DNA of 64,000 nt from Pacificibacter marinus. Lineage in GTDB: Bacteria > Pseudomonadota > Alphaproteobacteria > Rhodobacterales > Rhodobacteraceae. Where the stretch lies: contig NZ_FNZV01000006.1 of the NCBI RefSeq assembly GCF_900109555.1, forward strand, positions 62,001-126,000. The letters are read 5' to 3'. Positions 43,013 to 52,202 of the stretch are shown piece by piece (positions within the stretch are counted from its first letter, which is position 1; each line of letters starts with the position of its first letter). A model generated the notes under the pieces. It made no database searches and had not been told where the DNA came from. It saw nothing but the letters and a program-made list of their open reading frames with translations. Both the position numbers and the translations under genes were made by a program.

Positions 43013-44620
43013 CTAAACCCCTGCGCCCTCTTTCACATCCAAATCAAACGCTGCGGCGATCAAAGCCTGCGTATAGGGTTCGCGCGGGGCGTCAAAAATC
43101 TGTGCGGCATCTCCGGCCTCGACCACATCACCGCGTTTCATCACCAGCACTTTATGGCTCAGCGCACGTACCACACGTAGGTCGTGCGAGATGAACAAAT
43201 ACGCCAGCTTATGCTTGACCTGCAGATCGCGTAAAAGTTTGACGATTTGCACCTGTACTGTTTTATCAAGCGCAGATGTCGGCTCATCCAGCACCAATAG
43301 TTTTGGCCGCAACACCATCGCACGTGCGATGGCAATTCGTTGGCGTTGCCCGCCAGAAAACTCATGCGGATACCGATTGCGCGTGGCAGGATCAAGCCCA
43401 ACTTCGGTCATAATTTCGTTCACGGCCGCCTCTGCCGACGCATACGCGCCAAGGCCATGCACGCCAAGCCCTTCGGCAATAATTTCACCCACATTCATAC
43501 GCGGAGATAAGGATCCAAAGGGGTCTTGAAACACGATTTGCATATCGGCACGCAGGGGTCTGATTTGCTTATTCGACCACCCTTGGATATCTTGCCCAAG
43601 CACCACAACCGGTCCTTCAGAGGCAATCAAACGCATCATCGCAAGCGCCAGTGTGGTTTTGCCAGATCCACTTTCGCCCACGACGCCAACAGTTTCCCCT
43701 GCCCGCACTGTAAATTGAGCCGCATTCACCGCTTTGACATGCCCAACAGTGCGCCGCATAAAGCCGCGCTGAATGGGGAACCAAACACGCAAATTATCCG
43801 TCTGAGCAATCACTTCAGCATCTTGAGGCACCTCAATTGGATGCCCCGTGGTTTCAGCATCAAGCAGCATTTTGGTATAGGGGTGAGATGGCGCATCAAA
43901 GATATCTTTGGTCATGCCAGCTTCAACAATCACGCCATCTTTCATCACACAGACACGGTCCGCCAATTTGCGAACGATCCCAAGGTCATGGGTGATAAAC
44001 AACATCGACATCCCCATAGAGGCCTGAAGGTCACGCAAAAGCGTTAATATCTGCGCTTGAATGGTGACGTCCAGCGCTGTGGTCGGCTCATCTGCAATCA
44101 ACAAATCCGGTCCATTGGCCAGCGCCATAGCGATCATCACGCGCTGGCGTTGACCACCCGATAATTGATGAGGGTAATCTTTGAGACGGTTTTCAGGGTC
44201 GTGAATGCCCACTTGCATCAACAGTTCAATCACGCGCGCGCGAGCCTTTGTGCCACGCTGCCCTTGATGAACAAGCAAAATTTCAGACAGTTGCTTTTCA
44301 ATTGTGTGCAGCGGGTTAAGCGATGTCATCGGCTCTTGAAAGATAAAGCTAATGGCATTGCCACGCAATTTACGCAGCTCTTTTTCAGAGGCACCACACA
44401 ATTCTTGACCGTTGTATTTGATCGATCCTTCAATCACTGCACTGTCGGGCAAAAGACTGACAGACGACAAGGCCGTCACGGATTTCCCAGACCCAGATTC
44501 CCCCACCAATGCAACTGTTTCGCCTTTGCACACATCAAAGGTCACGCCTTTTACAGCAGGGCTTAACGCGCCATTTTGGTGAAACGAGACCTTGAGATTT
44601 TCAAACGACAACAGGCTCAT
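43013..44620 (-). CDS. yejF: Peptide ABC transporter ATPase with two domains (YejF)
   Basis: This 535-residue protein has two ABC ATPase domains in tandem: GESGSGKSV and LSGGQRQRV in the first, GESGSGKTT and FSGGQRQRI in the second, each with a DEPT Walker B and an SHDL or THDL switch. It drives import of microcin-type and other peptides by YejABEF. Its ATG overlaps the yejE stop (ATGA). Unlike NrtC in this window, both composite ATP sites look canonical. Confidence 0.93.
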   Translation of the reverse strand: MSLLSFENLKVSFHQNGALSPAVKGVTFDVCKGETVALVGESGSGKSVTALSSVSLLPDSAVIEGSIKYNGQELCGASEKELRKLRGNAISFIFQEPMTSLNPLHTIEKQLSEILLVHQGQRGTKARARVIELLMQVGIHDPENRLKDYPHQLSGGQRQRVMIAMALANGPDLLIADEPTTALDVTIQAQILTLLRDLQASMGMSMLFITHDLGIVRKLADRVCVMKDGVIVEAGMTKDIFDAPSHPYTKMLLDAETTGHPIEVPQDAEVIAQTDNLRVWFPIQRGFMRRTVGHVKAVNAAQFTVRAGETVGVVGESGSGKTTLALAMMRLIASEGPVVVLGQDIQGWSNKQIRPLRADMQIVFQDPFGSLSPRMNVGEIIAEGLGVHGLGAYASAEAAVNEIMTEVGLDPATRNRYPHEFSGGQRQRIAIARAMVLRPKLLVLDEPTSALDKTVQVQIVKLLRDLQVKHKLAYLFISHDLRVVRALSHKVLVMKRGDVVEAGDAAQIFDAPREPYTQALIAAAFDLDVKEGAGV

Positions 44621-45723
44621 TGGAAGGTCTTTCTGGGGTCAAATGCGTCGCGGATGCCTTCAAAAATGAAGACCAGCAACGACAACATGATCGCGTAAGT
44701 GAAAAAGGCGGTGAACCCCAACCACGGCGCTTGCAGGTTTTGTTTCGCTTGCGATGTTAACTCGCCCAGCGATGGCGATGATGTTGGCAAGCCAAAGCCC
44801 AAGAAATCAAGCGAGGCCAAAGTGCCAATTGCGCCCGTCATGATAAAGGGCAGCATTGTCACCGTGGCGACCATTGCGTTGGGCAACATATGGCGGAACA
44901 TGATGGTCCAGTTCGACACGCCCAGCGCGCGCGCTGCACGAATGTATTCGAAATTGCGCGCCCGCAAAAACTCTGCGCGTACCACGCCTGTCAAGGCTGG
45001 CCAGCCGAATAAGATCGTCACAAACACCAGCAACCAAAATGATCGCCCAAGAATGGCGAACAAAATGATGATGACATAGAGCGAAGGCATCGAACTCCAG
45101 ATTTCTAGCACACGTTGGAATATCAAATCAGTGCGCCCGCCAAAAAATCCCTGAATTGCGCCCGCGATAATACCAATGACCGATGATACAGTCGTCACAA
45201 TCAAAGCGAACAAGATCGACAGGCGAAAACCATAGATCACACGCGCGGTCACATCGCGCTTTGTGTCGTCAGTGCCCAACCAGTTTTGTTTGGTGGGCGG
45301 TGAAGGGGCTGCGCCGGGGCCTTCGACTTGGGTGTTGAACGAATAGCGAATAGGGGGCCAAACCATCCAGCCTTTTTCAATCGGCTCGCCATTCACCACC
45401 GAATCTTTGGTGTCGGCGATGATGCCTTCTGGATCGTCAAAACAGTCTTCTAACCCGCCGGACTTGATCAAGCATTCCACTTCGGCATAGCGATAGACAG
45501 CCTCGGTTCTAAAGTCGCCGCCAAATTCGGTTTCGGGATAAAAGTTAAAGATTGGCGTGTAATAGCTGCCGCGGTATTGCACCAAGATTGGTTTGTCGTT
45601 GGCCAGAAATTCGGCGAACAGGGACAACACGAACAACACAGAAAACAAGACCAATGACCAATATGCACGGCGATTGGATTTGAAGTTGCTCAAGCGACGC
45701 TGATTGAGGGGGGAAAGTTTCAT
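44617..45723 (-). CDS. yejE: Peptide ABC transporter permease (YejE)
   Basis: The 368-residue DppC-type permease has an N-terminal hydrophobic helix ([20 protein letters not shown]), then an unusually long periplasmic insert of about 120 residues with a possible Cys pair ([13 protein letters not shown]), then the permease core containing [21 protein letters not shown] and the EAA loop [20 protein letters not shown]. The insert is typical for YejE. Both ends overlap neighbours by four bases. Confidence 0.93.
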   Translation of the reverse strand: MKLSPLNQRRLSNFKSNRRAYWSLVLFSVLFVLSLFAEFLANDKPILVQYRGSYYTPIFNFYPETEFGGDFRTEAVYRYAEVECLIKSGGLEDCFDDPEGIIADTKDSVVNGEPIEKGWMVWPPIRYSFNTQVEGPGAAPSPPTKQNWLGTDDTKRDVTARVIYGFRLSILFALIVTTVSSVIGIIAGAIQGFFGGRTDLIFQRVLEIWSSMPSLYVIIILFAILGRSFWLLVFVTILFGWPALTGVVRAEFLRARNFEYIRAARALGVSNWTIMFRHMLPNAMVATVTMLPFIMTGAIGTLASLDFLGFGLPTSSPSLGELTSQAKQNLQAPWLGFTAFFTYAIMLSLLVFIFEGIRDAFDPRKTFQ

Positions 45724-46811
45724 GAATCCCTCTTTTCGAAATCGATCCGTGGATCAACAAAAATATACATGAGATCAGACAAAATCCCGATAATCAGCCC
45801 GATCAGGCCAAAGAAAAACAACGTGCCAAAGATCACAGGATAGTCACGCTGTAGGGCAGCCTGAAACCCCAACCGACCGAGACCATCAAGTGAAAACAAC
45901 GTTTCGATGATGACAGAACCTGAGAAAAATACGCCTAAAAATAAGGCCGGAAATCCAGCAATCACGATCAACATCGCATTGCGAAACACGTGGCCATACA
46001 AAACACGATGCTCAGACAGACCCTTGGCCCGTGCCGTGACCACATATTGTTTGCGAATTTCATCAAGGAACGAATTTTTGGTCAGCAAGGTGAGCGTCGC
46101 AAAGGATGAGATCAAAGAGGCCAAGACCGGCAAGGCAATGTGCCATGCATAATCACCGATTTTGGCGTACCAACTCAACTCTTCAAAATTCGGTGACGTC
46201 AGGCCGCGTAGTGGGAAAATCTGCCAATATGAGCCACCCGCAAAGACCACCAACAACATGATCGCAAACAAAAATCCAGGGATCGCATAAGCGACGATAA
46301 TGATGGCAGAGGTCCACGTGTCAAAGCGCGACCCATCGCGCACAGCCTTGCGGATGCCCAAAGGAATAGAGATCAGATAGGAAATAAGCGTCGCCCAAAG
46401 CCCCAGAGAAATAGACACTGGCAGACGGTCCCAAACCAGTTCAAGTACACCTTCGGATTTGAAATAGCTTTCGCCAAAATCAAAACGCACGTAGTTCCAC
46501 ATCATGTGCAAGAACTGTTGCAATGGCGGTTTATCAAGCCCGAACTGGCGTTCCAGCTCTTCGATGAACTCAGGCGGAAGCCCGCGCGCACCTATGTATT
46601 CGGACGAAGATGTCCCTTCGCCAATCTCAACAGCCACATCGCCTGCGCCACCCGTGATGGACGAAAACACATCACCTTCGCCATTGAGGTCGGCCAAGAC
46701 CTGTTCGATCGGCCCCCCCGGAACAAACTGTGTCAGCGCAAAGTTGATGACCATAATCCCAAACAAAGTCGGGATGATCAGCAACAGTCGCCGCAATATA
46801 TAGGCTCCCAT
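45720..46811 (-). CDS. yejB: Peptide ABC transporter permease (YejB)
   Basis: This 363-residue DppB-type permease starts with [20 protein letters not shown], contains the family [11 protein letters not shown], and has an EAA loop [20 protein letters not shown]. Compared with DppB it has an acidic insert (about residues 45-75, rich in Gly, Ser and Glu) in the periplasmic loop, as usual for YejB. It forms the channel with YejE. Confidence 0.93.
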   Translation of the reverse strand: MGAYILRRLLLIIPTLFGIMVINFALTQFVPGGPIEQVLADLNGEGDVFSSITGGAGDVAVEIGEGTSSSEYIGARGLPPEFIEELERQFGLDKPPLQQFLHMMWNYVRFDFGESYFKSEGVLELVWDRLPVSISLGLWATLISYLISIPLGIRKAVRDGSRFDTWTSAIIIVAYAIPGFLFAIMLLVVFAGGSYWQIFPLRGLTSPNFEELSWYAKIGDYAWHIALPVLASLISSFATLTLLTKNSFLDEIRKQYVVTARAKGLSEHRVLYGHVFRNAMLIVIAGFPALFLGVFFSGSVIIETLFSLDGLGRLGFQAALQRDYPVIFGTLFFFGLIGLIIGILSDLMYIFVDPRIDFEKRDS

Positions 46812-46836
46812 TTTGGGATGTCCTCCACCTGATATC

Positions 46837-46851
46837 GGGGCCTTGCGCCCC
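46837..46851 (-). promoter_or_regulatory. Intercistronic hairpin between yejA and yejB
   Basis: GGGGC pairs with GCCCC around a five-base loop, located between the binding-protein gene and the first permease gene. It is short but very GC-rich and fits an mRNA-stabilising or partially terminating element. Confidence 0.5.
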
Positions 46852-46878
46852 TGTTCTTATCTCTTGTCGATCTTTGCG

Positions 46879-48753
46879 TTATTTTATTGCGCCTGCAGCT
46901 TTTAGATCGGCTGCTTTGTCGGCGTTGTACCACCAGAAATCCAAATAGCCGAGCGCCAGTGGTGGGAACTGATCTGTGGGCGGATGTTCGTACATATCAT
47001 AGTGAGCGACCCAGTATTCAGCGCCAAACCACGCGGGCACCACAAAGTAATCGTAGCGCATGATACGGTCAGCCGCCCGCACAACTGCGGCCATATCATC
47101 GTATGTATGTGTTTTAAGAATCTCTTCGCCCAGCACATCAATCGCAGGCGATGAGTAACCAGCGGGGTTGAAAATATCATCTACCCCGCGCGAGCCAAAC
47201 TTTTGATCAAAGCTCGAATCCTCTTCAAAGGAATTCACATAGCCATCGTAGATCACATCGTAATCAAAGCTTTGAGTGCGTGCCTGATATTGGTTTGCAT
47301 CCACACGATTATAGACAGCGTTCACACCCAGCGCTTGCAAGTTTTCCACATAGGGTACGATGATCCGGTCGAAATTGGGCGAATATTGTAAAAATTCGAT
47401 ATCAAGGGTTTCGCCCGCAGCATTGCGCAGCTTGCCATCATCACCCGGAATATACCCAGCCTCTTCCATCAAACCCAAAGCTTTACGCAGGTTTTTACGG
47501 TCCAGTGACCGATTGCCAGAGGTATGCGCCAAGGTCACAGGCTCGGTCAAAATCTCAGCGGGAATCAAGTCTTTGACGCTCTCTAGATATGCAAGCTCTT
47601 TGCCTGTTGCCACGCCTGTTGCTGCCAATTCCCCTGCATTCCAAAAGCTTTCGCGCTGTGAAAACAGCCCATATTGCAACGTGTCATTGGTCCACGTGAA
47701 ATTGAACATCAGCCCCAAAGCACGGCGCACATTGCGGTCTTGTAGTTTCTCGCGGCGTAGGTTGAATAAAATCCCATAGGCGGGTGGCATTGTGCCGTTA
47801 GGCAAAGACGCTTTGGTCACCCAGCCCTGCTCCAGCGCGGGAAAATCATACCCCGTCGCCCATTGCAGGGATGAATTTTCTTGGCGAAACGTAATGTCGC
47901 CCGTTTTAAACGCTTCAAAGGCTGCGATCGTATCCCCAAAATATTCCACCCGAATGGTGTCGTAATTTTCGCGACCAACCTTAAACGGATGAGACGCGCC
48001 CCAATACTCTGGATTGCGCGTGTATTCGACCCATTCGCCTGCTTTAAACCCTGCCAACGTATAAGCGCCCGTGCCCGGTGATGTCTCATTGCGCTTTTCA
48101 TCCAAACGCGCGCCAGTTTCTTCAAACCATTTCTTTTGGAATACAAGAGTGGCCCCAGCTTGTTCGATCAAACCCTTGCGCGGGATACCTGGCTGAAAGG
48201 TGTATTTCACGGTGTAGGGATCAAGAGCTTCGGCATTTTTGATCATCGCACTGACACCAACGCGCCATGACGGGGTGCCCTCTGCGATAAATTTGTTATG
48301 CGAGAACACCACGTCTTCTGCAGTCATTGGGCTGCCATCCGAAAACGTTACATCTTTGCGCAGATTGAAAATCACCCAATCTTGGCTTTCAGGGTATTCA
48401 ATGGTTTCGCACAGCAAACAATATGAGGGCTGTGTGTACTCATCAGCAGTCGAGATCATCAAGCGCTCATACATTGTCGAAGACAAAGCGGCAGGGGTGC
48501 CAGACGTGGTCGCAAACGGGTTCATACTGTCAAAAGTGCCCACAGTCCCCATAGAAATCTCACCGCCTTTGGGGGCATCGGGGTTCACATAGTCCAAATG
48601 TTCGATTGTGCCTGCATATTTTGCATCCCCCCAGTCCGAAAACCAAGTCGCGACAATCGTATCTGTATCTTCTGCCAATGCGCTTGTGGCGCTGACAATC
48701 ATCGAACAAGACAAAGCCGCGGCAAGAAAACGACGCTGAGACAATTGAAACAT
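46879..48753 (-). CDS. yejA: Peptide-binding periplasmic protein (YejA, SBP family 5)
   Basis: YejA captures oligopeptides for the YejBEF importer. The 624-residue precursor has a signal peptide that starts with SQRRFLAAALSCSMIVSATS and ends near ALA; the QRRFLAAAL pattern might be a Tat signal but lacks a clear twin-arginine consensus. Family 5 binding-protein marks include SMNPFATTSGTPAALSSTMY and VTFSDGSPMTAEDVVFS. I chose ATG 48753 because GGAGG precedes it by nine bases. Confidence 0.93.
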   Translation of the reverse strand: MFQLSQRRFLAAALSCSMIVSATSALAEDTDTIVATWFSDWGDAKYAGTIEHLDYVNPDAPKGGEISMGTVGTFDSMNPFATTSGTPAALSSTMYERLMISTADEYTQPSYCLLCETIEYPESQDWVIFNLRKDVTFSDGSPMTAEDVVFSHNKFIAEGTPSWRVGVSAMIKNAEALDPYTVKYTFQPGIPRKGLIEQAGATLVFQKKWFEETGARLDEKRNETSPGTGAYTLAGFKAGEWVEYTRNPEYWGASHPFKVGRENYDTIRVEYFGDTIAAFEAFKTGDITFRQENSSLQWATGYDFPALEQGWVTKASLPNGTMPPAYGILFNLRREKLQDRNVRRALGLMFNFTWTNDTLQYGLFSQRESFWNAGELAATGVATGKELAYLESVKDLIPAEILTEPVTLAHTSGNRSLDRKNLRKALGLMEEAGYIPGDDGKLRNAAGETLDIEFLQYSPNFDRIIVPYVENLQALGVNAVYNRVDANQYQARTQSFDYDVIYDGYVNSFEEDSSFDQKFGSRGVDDIFNPAGYSSPAIDVLGEEILKTHTYDDMAAVVRAADRIMRYDYFVVPAWFGAEYWVAHYDMYEHPPTDQFPPLALGYLDFWWYNADKAADLKAAGAIK

Positions 48754-48900
48754 GCAAAACCTCCGTTGGGGTGTGAGCTGATTACCCTTTATCCACAATG
48801 TGATCTGGTTTTGCACGTCTTCCAACACCCAAATTGCACAGTTGTGAAGAAAGCGTGACGAAACGTGAAGCCAGAGGCAAATGAGCCGATAGATTTTGCC

Positions 48901-48935
48901 AAAAAGAAACCCTCACCGGCAGCACCGATGAGGGT
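48901..48935 (-). terminator. Terminator after cycM
   Basis: In the minus-strand transcript ACCCUCAUCGG pairs with CCGGUGAGGGU around a five-base loop (11 bp with one G-U pair), followed by UUUCUUUUU. It lies 27 bases after the cycM stop. Confidence 0.88.
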
Positions 48936-48962
48936 CAAACTTTAAAGGCAGGCGTATGTGTT

Positions 48963-49478
48963 TTAGCCGCCAATGGATTGCAGATAGGCAATCACATCTG
49001 CGCGGTCTCCAACTTTCTTGAACCCAGCAAATGTCATTTTCGTACCAGGCGCAAAGCCTTTTGGTTTTTCCAAGAAGTGGTTCAGCGCTTCGGCTGTCCA
49101 TGTGCCTTCAAGTTCAGTCAAGATACCGGAGTACCCAAAGCCAGCAACAGAGCCGATGTCGCGATCAAATGATCCATTCAGATGCGGACCAGTTTTATCG
49201 TTGCCATCAACAGCGTGGCAAGCCGCACATTTTTTGCCAAAGATGTTTTCACCAGATGCAGGATCAGCCGCAGCAAGAATCGGGCCGAAGTCAACGACTG
49301 CAACCTCTTCTTCTGCACCAGCACCCGCGTCATCGACTTCGATAACGTAGGCCTGCTCACCACCATGGCCACCGCCAGTATGGTAGATTGACTCCGCAGC
49401 CCAAGAGCCAAAGAGGAAAAACAAAAAGGTGCCGCAAATAGCTGCAACGCCTTTGGTCAGGGTCATAGTGTCGAACAT
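48963..49478 (-). CDS. cycM: Membrane-anchored cytochrome c (CycM type)
   Basis: This 171-residue protein has an N-terminal transmembrane anchor (residues about 10-28), a long acidic and Gly-rich linker, and a class I cytochrome c domain with CAACH (Cys84, Cys87, His88) and a methionine ligand in GTKMTFAG. It is probably the membrane-bound c552 that carries electrons from the bc1 complex to an aa3-type oxidase in alphaproteobacteria. It is monocistronic with its own terminator and divergent from pheA. Confidence 0.9.
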   Translation of the reverse strand: MFDTMTLTKGVAAICGTFLFFLFGSWAAESIYHTGGGHGGEQAYVIEVDDAGAGAEEEVAVVDFGPILAAADPASGENIFGKKCAACHAVDGNDKTGPHLNGSFDRDIGSVAGFGYSGILTELEGTWTAEALNHFLEKPKGFAPGTKMTFAGFKKVGDRADVIAYLQSIGG

Positions 49479-49599
49479 GTCGCGTTCCGTGTATGTACAT
49501 CAGTTGAGGGTATCTACCCGTTTCCCTCACTACTTTTCAAGGTATAAGACCCGCGACCAAACGACATACTGCAAAAACTTAGTTAAAATGGGGACTCAC

Positions 49600-50430
49600 A
49601 TGGCCGCACGTATCGCTTTTCAAGGAGAACTTGGTGCCTATTCGCATCAAGCCTGCGTGGAGACTCGCCCAGATTTTGATCCCCTGCCCTGCCCAACCTT
49701 TGAAGATGCACTCGAAGCTGTCCATTCTGGCGAGGCTGAACTGGGCATGATCGCCGTTGAGAATTCGACCTATGGCCGCGTGCAAGACGTCTATCATTTG
49801 CTGCCCAAAGCCGGCTTGCACATCATCCAAGAGACCTTTGTACGGGTGCATGTAAACCTTTTGGGCCTTCCCGGCGCCAAACTTGACGATATCACCCACG
49901 CCCATGGTCATCCGGTTATCCTGCCCCAATGTGGCAAATTCTTACGCGATCACAACATCAAAGGCGTGACCAGTTCCGACAATGCCCGCGCTGCGCGTGA
50001 TGTCGCCTCTGGAGGCGATAAAACCCAAGGTGCGCTGGCATCAGAATTGGCCGCAAAACTATACGGGCTTGAGGTTATCGCCCCAAAGATCGAAGATCAC
50101 AAACTGAACACAACACGTTTTCTGGTCATGTCACGAGATGCAGATCACACACGTCGCTCTGATAAAATGGTCACGGCATTCATGTTCCGCGTGCGCAACA
50201 TCCCAGCCGCGCTCTACAAAGCTATGGGCGGATTTGCCACAAATGGCGTAAACATGACGAAACTTGAAAGCTACATGGTTGATGGTGTGTTCACTGCGAC
50301 TCAGTTTTATGCTGACATCGAGGGACATCCTGACGATGAAAACGTCAAACTGGCGATGGATGAGCTTGGGTATTTCACAGAAATGGTGGAAATTTTAGGC
50401 GTCTATCCAGCCGATCCAAGACGCTCGTAG
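49600..50430 (+). CDS. pheA: Prephenate dehydratase
   Basis: PheA converts prephenate to phenylpyruvate in phenylalanine synthesis. The 276-residue monofunctional enzyme has the catalytic motif NTTRFLVM and a C-terminal ACT domain (FATNGVNMTKLESYMVDG). In the ACT motif the regulatory ESRP is ESYM, so feedback control by phenylalanine may be altered, as in other alphaproteobacterial forms. I chose ATG 49600 with GGGGA five bases before it; an ATG at 49588 would add four residues. No chorismate mutase domain is fused. Confidence 0.93.
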   Translation: MAARIAFQGELGAYSHQACVETRPDFDPLPCPTFEDALEAVHSGEAELGMIAVENSTYGRVQDVYHLLPKAGLHIIQETFVRVHVNLLGLPGAKLDDITHAHGHPVILPQCGKFLRDHNIKGVTSSDNARAARDVASGGDKTQGALASELAAKLYGLEVIAPKIEDHKLNTTRFLVMSRDADHTRRSDKMVTAFMFRVRNIPAALYKAMGGFATNGVNMTKLESYMVDGVFTATQFYADIEGHPDDENVKLAMDELGYFTEMVEILGVYPADPRRS

Positions 50431-50508
50431 CTTGCGTCAAATCAAATCACAGGCGTGCTTTTGAAAAGCGCCCGTGTTTCAAAGGTAGCGGCCCTAATGT
50501 CGGTGCCT

Positions 50509-50982
50509 TTAGGCTATTTTTCTCGCCTCATAGCGCGCGCCAATGACCTCGCTAAATTTACCCACACGCTTATCAAACCGACGCTGCAACGATGCTTTCG
50601 CAAATTTCACCGATTGAACCAAAATACGAGCAGACAGCGTTTGCGGGCGTACATCATATCCAAGCATGATACGGGTCCGCACTGACGACAAAGGCACCAA
50701 ATCGATACTCAGCGTCATATCCAGACCACCAGACTTAGCGCATGCCACCAATACATTAGGCGAATCAAATTCAGCAATACGCGCATCAATATCGCGCCAT
50801 TTACCACGAAACGGCGCGCGCAAGACCCAAGCGGCCCCAATACCACGAGGCTGCATTGGATTTTTGCGGCGCACTTCGATACCACGGCGCATCGCCTGCC
50901 GTTCGAGCCCATCAAAATCAGACATCTGCGCGAATACAAAATCCGCAGGTGCTTCAATATCTTGGCGGGTCGAAAACTTCAT
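50509..50982 (-). CDS. SRPBCC-family (START-like) protein
   Basis: The 157-residue protein starts with MKFSTRQDIEAPADFVFAQM, a pattern of the SRPBCC (polyketide cyclase/START-like) ligand-binding fold, and ends with a basic amphipathic helix (FAKASLQRRFDKRVGKFSEV). It probably binds a hydrophobic ligand; neither ligand nor partner is known. It is convergent with pheA and downstream of nudC on the same strand. Confidence 0.8.
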   Translation of the reverse strand: MKFSTRQDIEAPADFVFAQMSDFDGLERQAMRRGIEVRRKNPMQPRGIGAAWVLRAPFRGKWRDIDARIAEFDSPNVLVACAKSGGLDMTLSIDLVPLSSVRTRIMLGYDVRPQTLSARILVQSVKFAKASLQRRFDKRVGKFSEVIGARYEARKIA

Positions 50983-51007
50983 GGCAAATCACCTAATACA
51001 TATTACT

Positions 51008-51967
51008 TCAGATGTTATCGGCGCAAACTGACTTATCCGCAAGCCACAGAGCCAAGAGAAAATGCGCAATTGTCCCATCGCGGGCAGGCAAAATTGTTGG
51101 ATGAGTGCCCGCCATAATCTGTGCACAGCCCTCTTTTGTCAGCCAAAGCGCATCGGCCAACTCGGTTTTGTCGATGGTAATATCATGTGATAATGCTTCG
51201 CCGCGACACCCAATCATCAAGGATGAGGGGAAAGGCCAAGGTTGACTGGCCATATATGACACCGCTCCCACACGAATATTCGCCTCCTCCAGTACTTCAC
51301 GACGCACAGCAGCTTCAATCGGCTCGCCCGGCTCAACAAACCCCGCAAGCAGTGAATACATACCTTCGGGGAAATGAGGGCTACGCCCCAGCAGCACGGA
51401 ATTGCCATGGGTGATCAACATAATCACCACAGGATCAGTGCGCGGGTAATGAGGCGTGGCACAGGTGGGACAATCACGCTGCCAGCCACCAGCGGCAGCT
51501 TCACTTTGCACGCCGCACGCAGAGCAAAACTTATGAGTTTTATGCCAACCAAGAATCGCACGCCCTGTGGCGGCCATTTCTGCCTCTAACGGGCTGAGTT
51601 TGGTCATCACCACTTTAAGATCACAGAACGCCATGCTTGGCGTACTGACATGACGTTGCACAGTGACGTCAAATAAGTCGCCTGATGCAGGAAACTCATC
51701 GCTGATGGAGGCACTTGAAACATCGGCGGCAAACAAGGGCACACCAGCATCATCCAGCCCCAAGAAAATGACAGTATCCATTTGAGCCAGCAAAGGATGA
51801 TTCCGCTGCAACAGCGCAAGTCCGCCATCATCATCAATCAACGGCTTCAGAGACCAAAATGGGATAAACCGAGCAGCTTTCGTGCTTTGTAAGCTCTCTG
51901 AATTTTTTCTGAGATCTTCTCTACGGCTCAAGGTTCCTGCTGCAAAAGCCATCGATTCTAGTTTCAT
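51008..51967 (-). CDS. nudC: NAD+ diphosphatase NudC
   Basis: NudC hydrolyses NAD(H) and removes NAD caps from RNA. The 319-residue protein has a four-cysteine zinc ribbon (FCSACG and DCPTCATPHYPRTDP), the Nudix box GFVEPGEPIEAAVRREVLEE and the NudC-specific SQPWPFPSSLMIG after it. AAAGG precedes the ATG by seven bases. The gene is divergent from cpdB. Confidence 0.95.
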   Translation of the reverse strand: MKLESMAFAAGTLSRREDLRKNSESLQSTKAARFIPFWSLKPLIDDDGGLALLQRNHPLLAQMDTVIFLGLDDAGVPLFAADVSSASISDEFPASGDLFDVTVQRHVSTPSMAFCDLKVVMTKLSPLEAEMAATGRAILGWHKTHKFCSACGVQSEAAAGGWQRDCPTCATPHYPRTDPVVIMLITHGNSVLLGRSPHFPEGMYSLLAGFVEPGEPIEAAVRREVLEEANIRVGAVSYMASQPWPFPSSLMIGCRGEALSHDITIDKTELADALWLTKEGCAQIMAGTHPTILPARDGTIAHFLLALWLADKSVCADNI

Positions 51968-52202
51968 TTTTATACCTTTCGCCGCCCAAGACTTACTCGG
52001 CGCATTTCAAATCAAATTTCGCAGCGCCACCCGTTGCGAATGTGTAACATTTTCGAGCCAACTCAACCAAAAGTTGCAAATAGACCTCAGAAGCAACCTA
52101 GAGGGTTTAAAATACGTCAGGCATGGTTAAAGTTCCTGTGTCATCTATCTGTCGCGCGCTTCGGTCACACTCTCAACAAACAGACCAAAGATCGAGGGCG
52201 CA

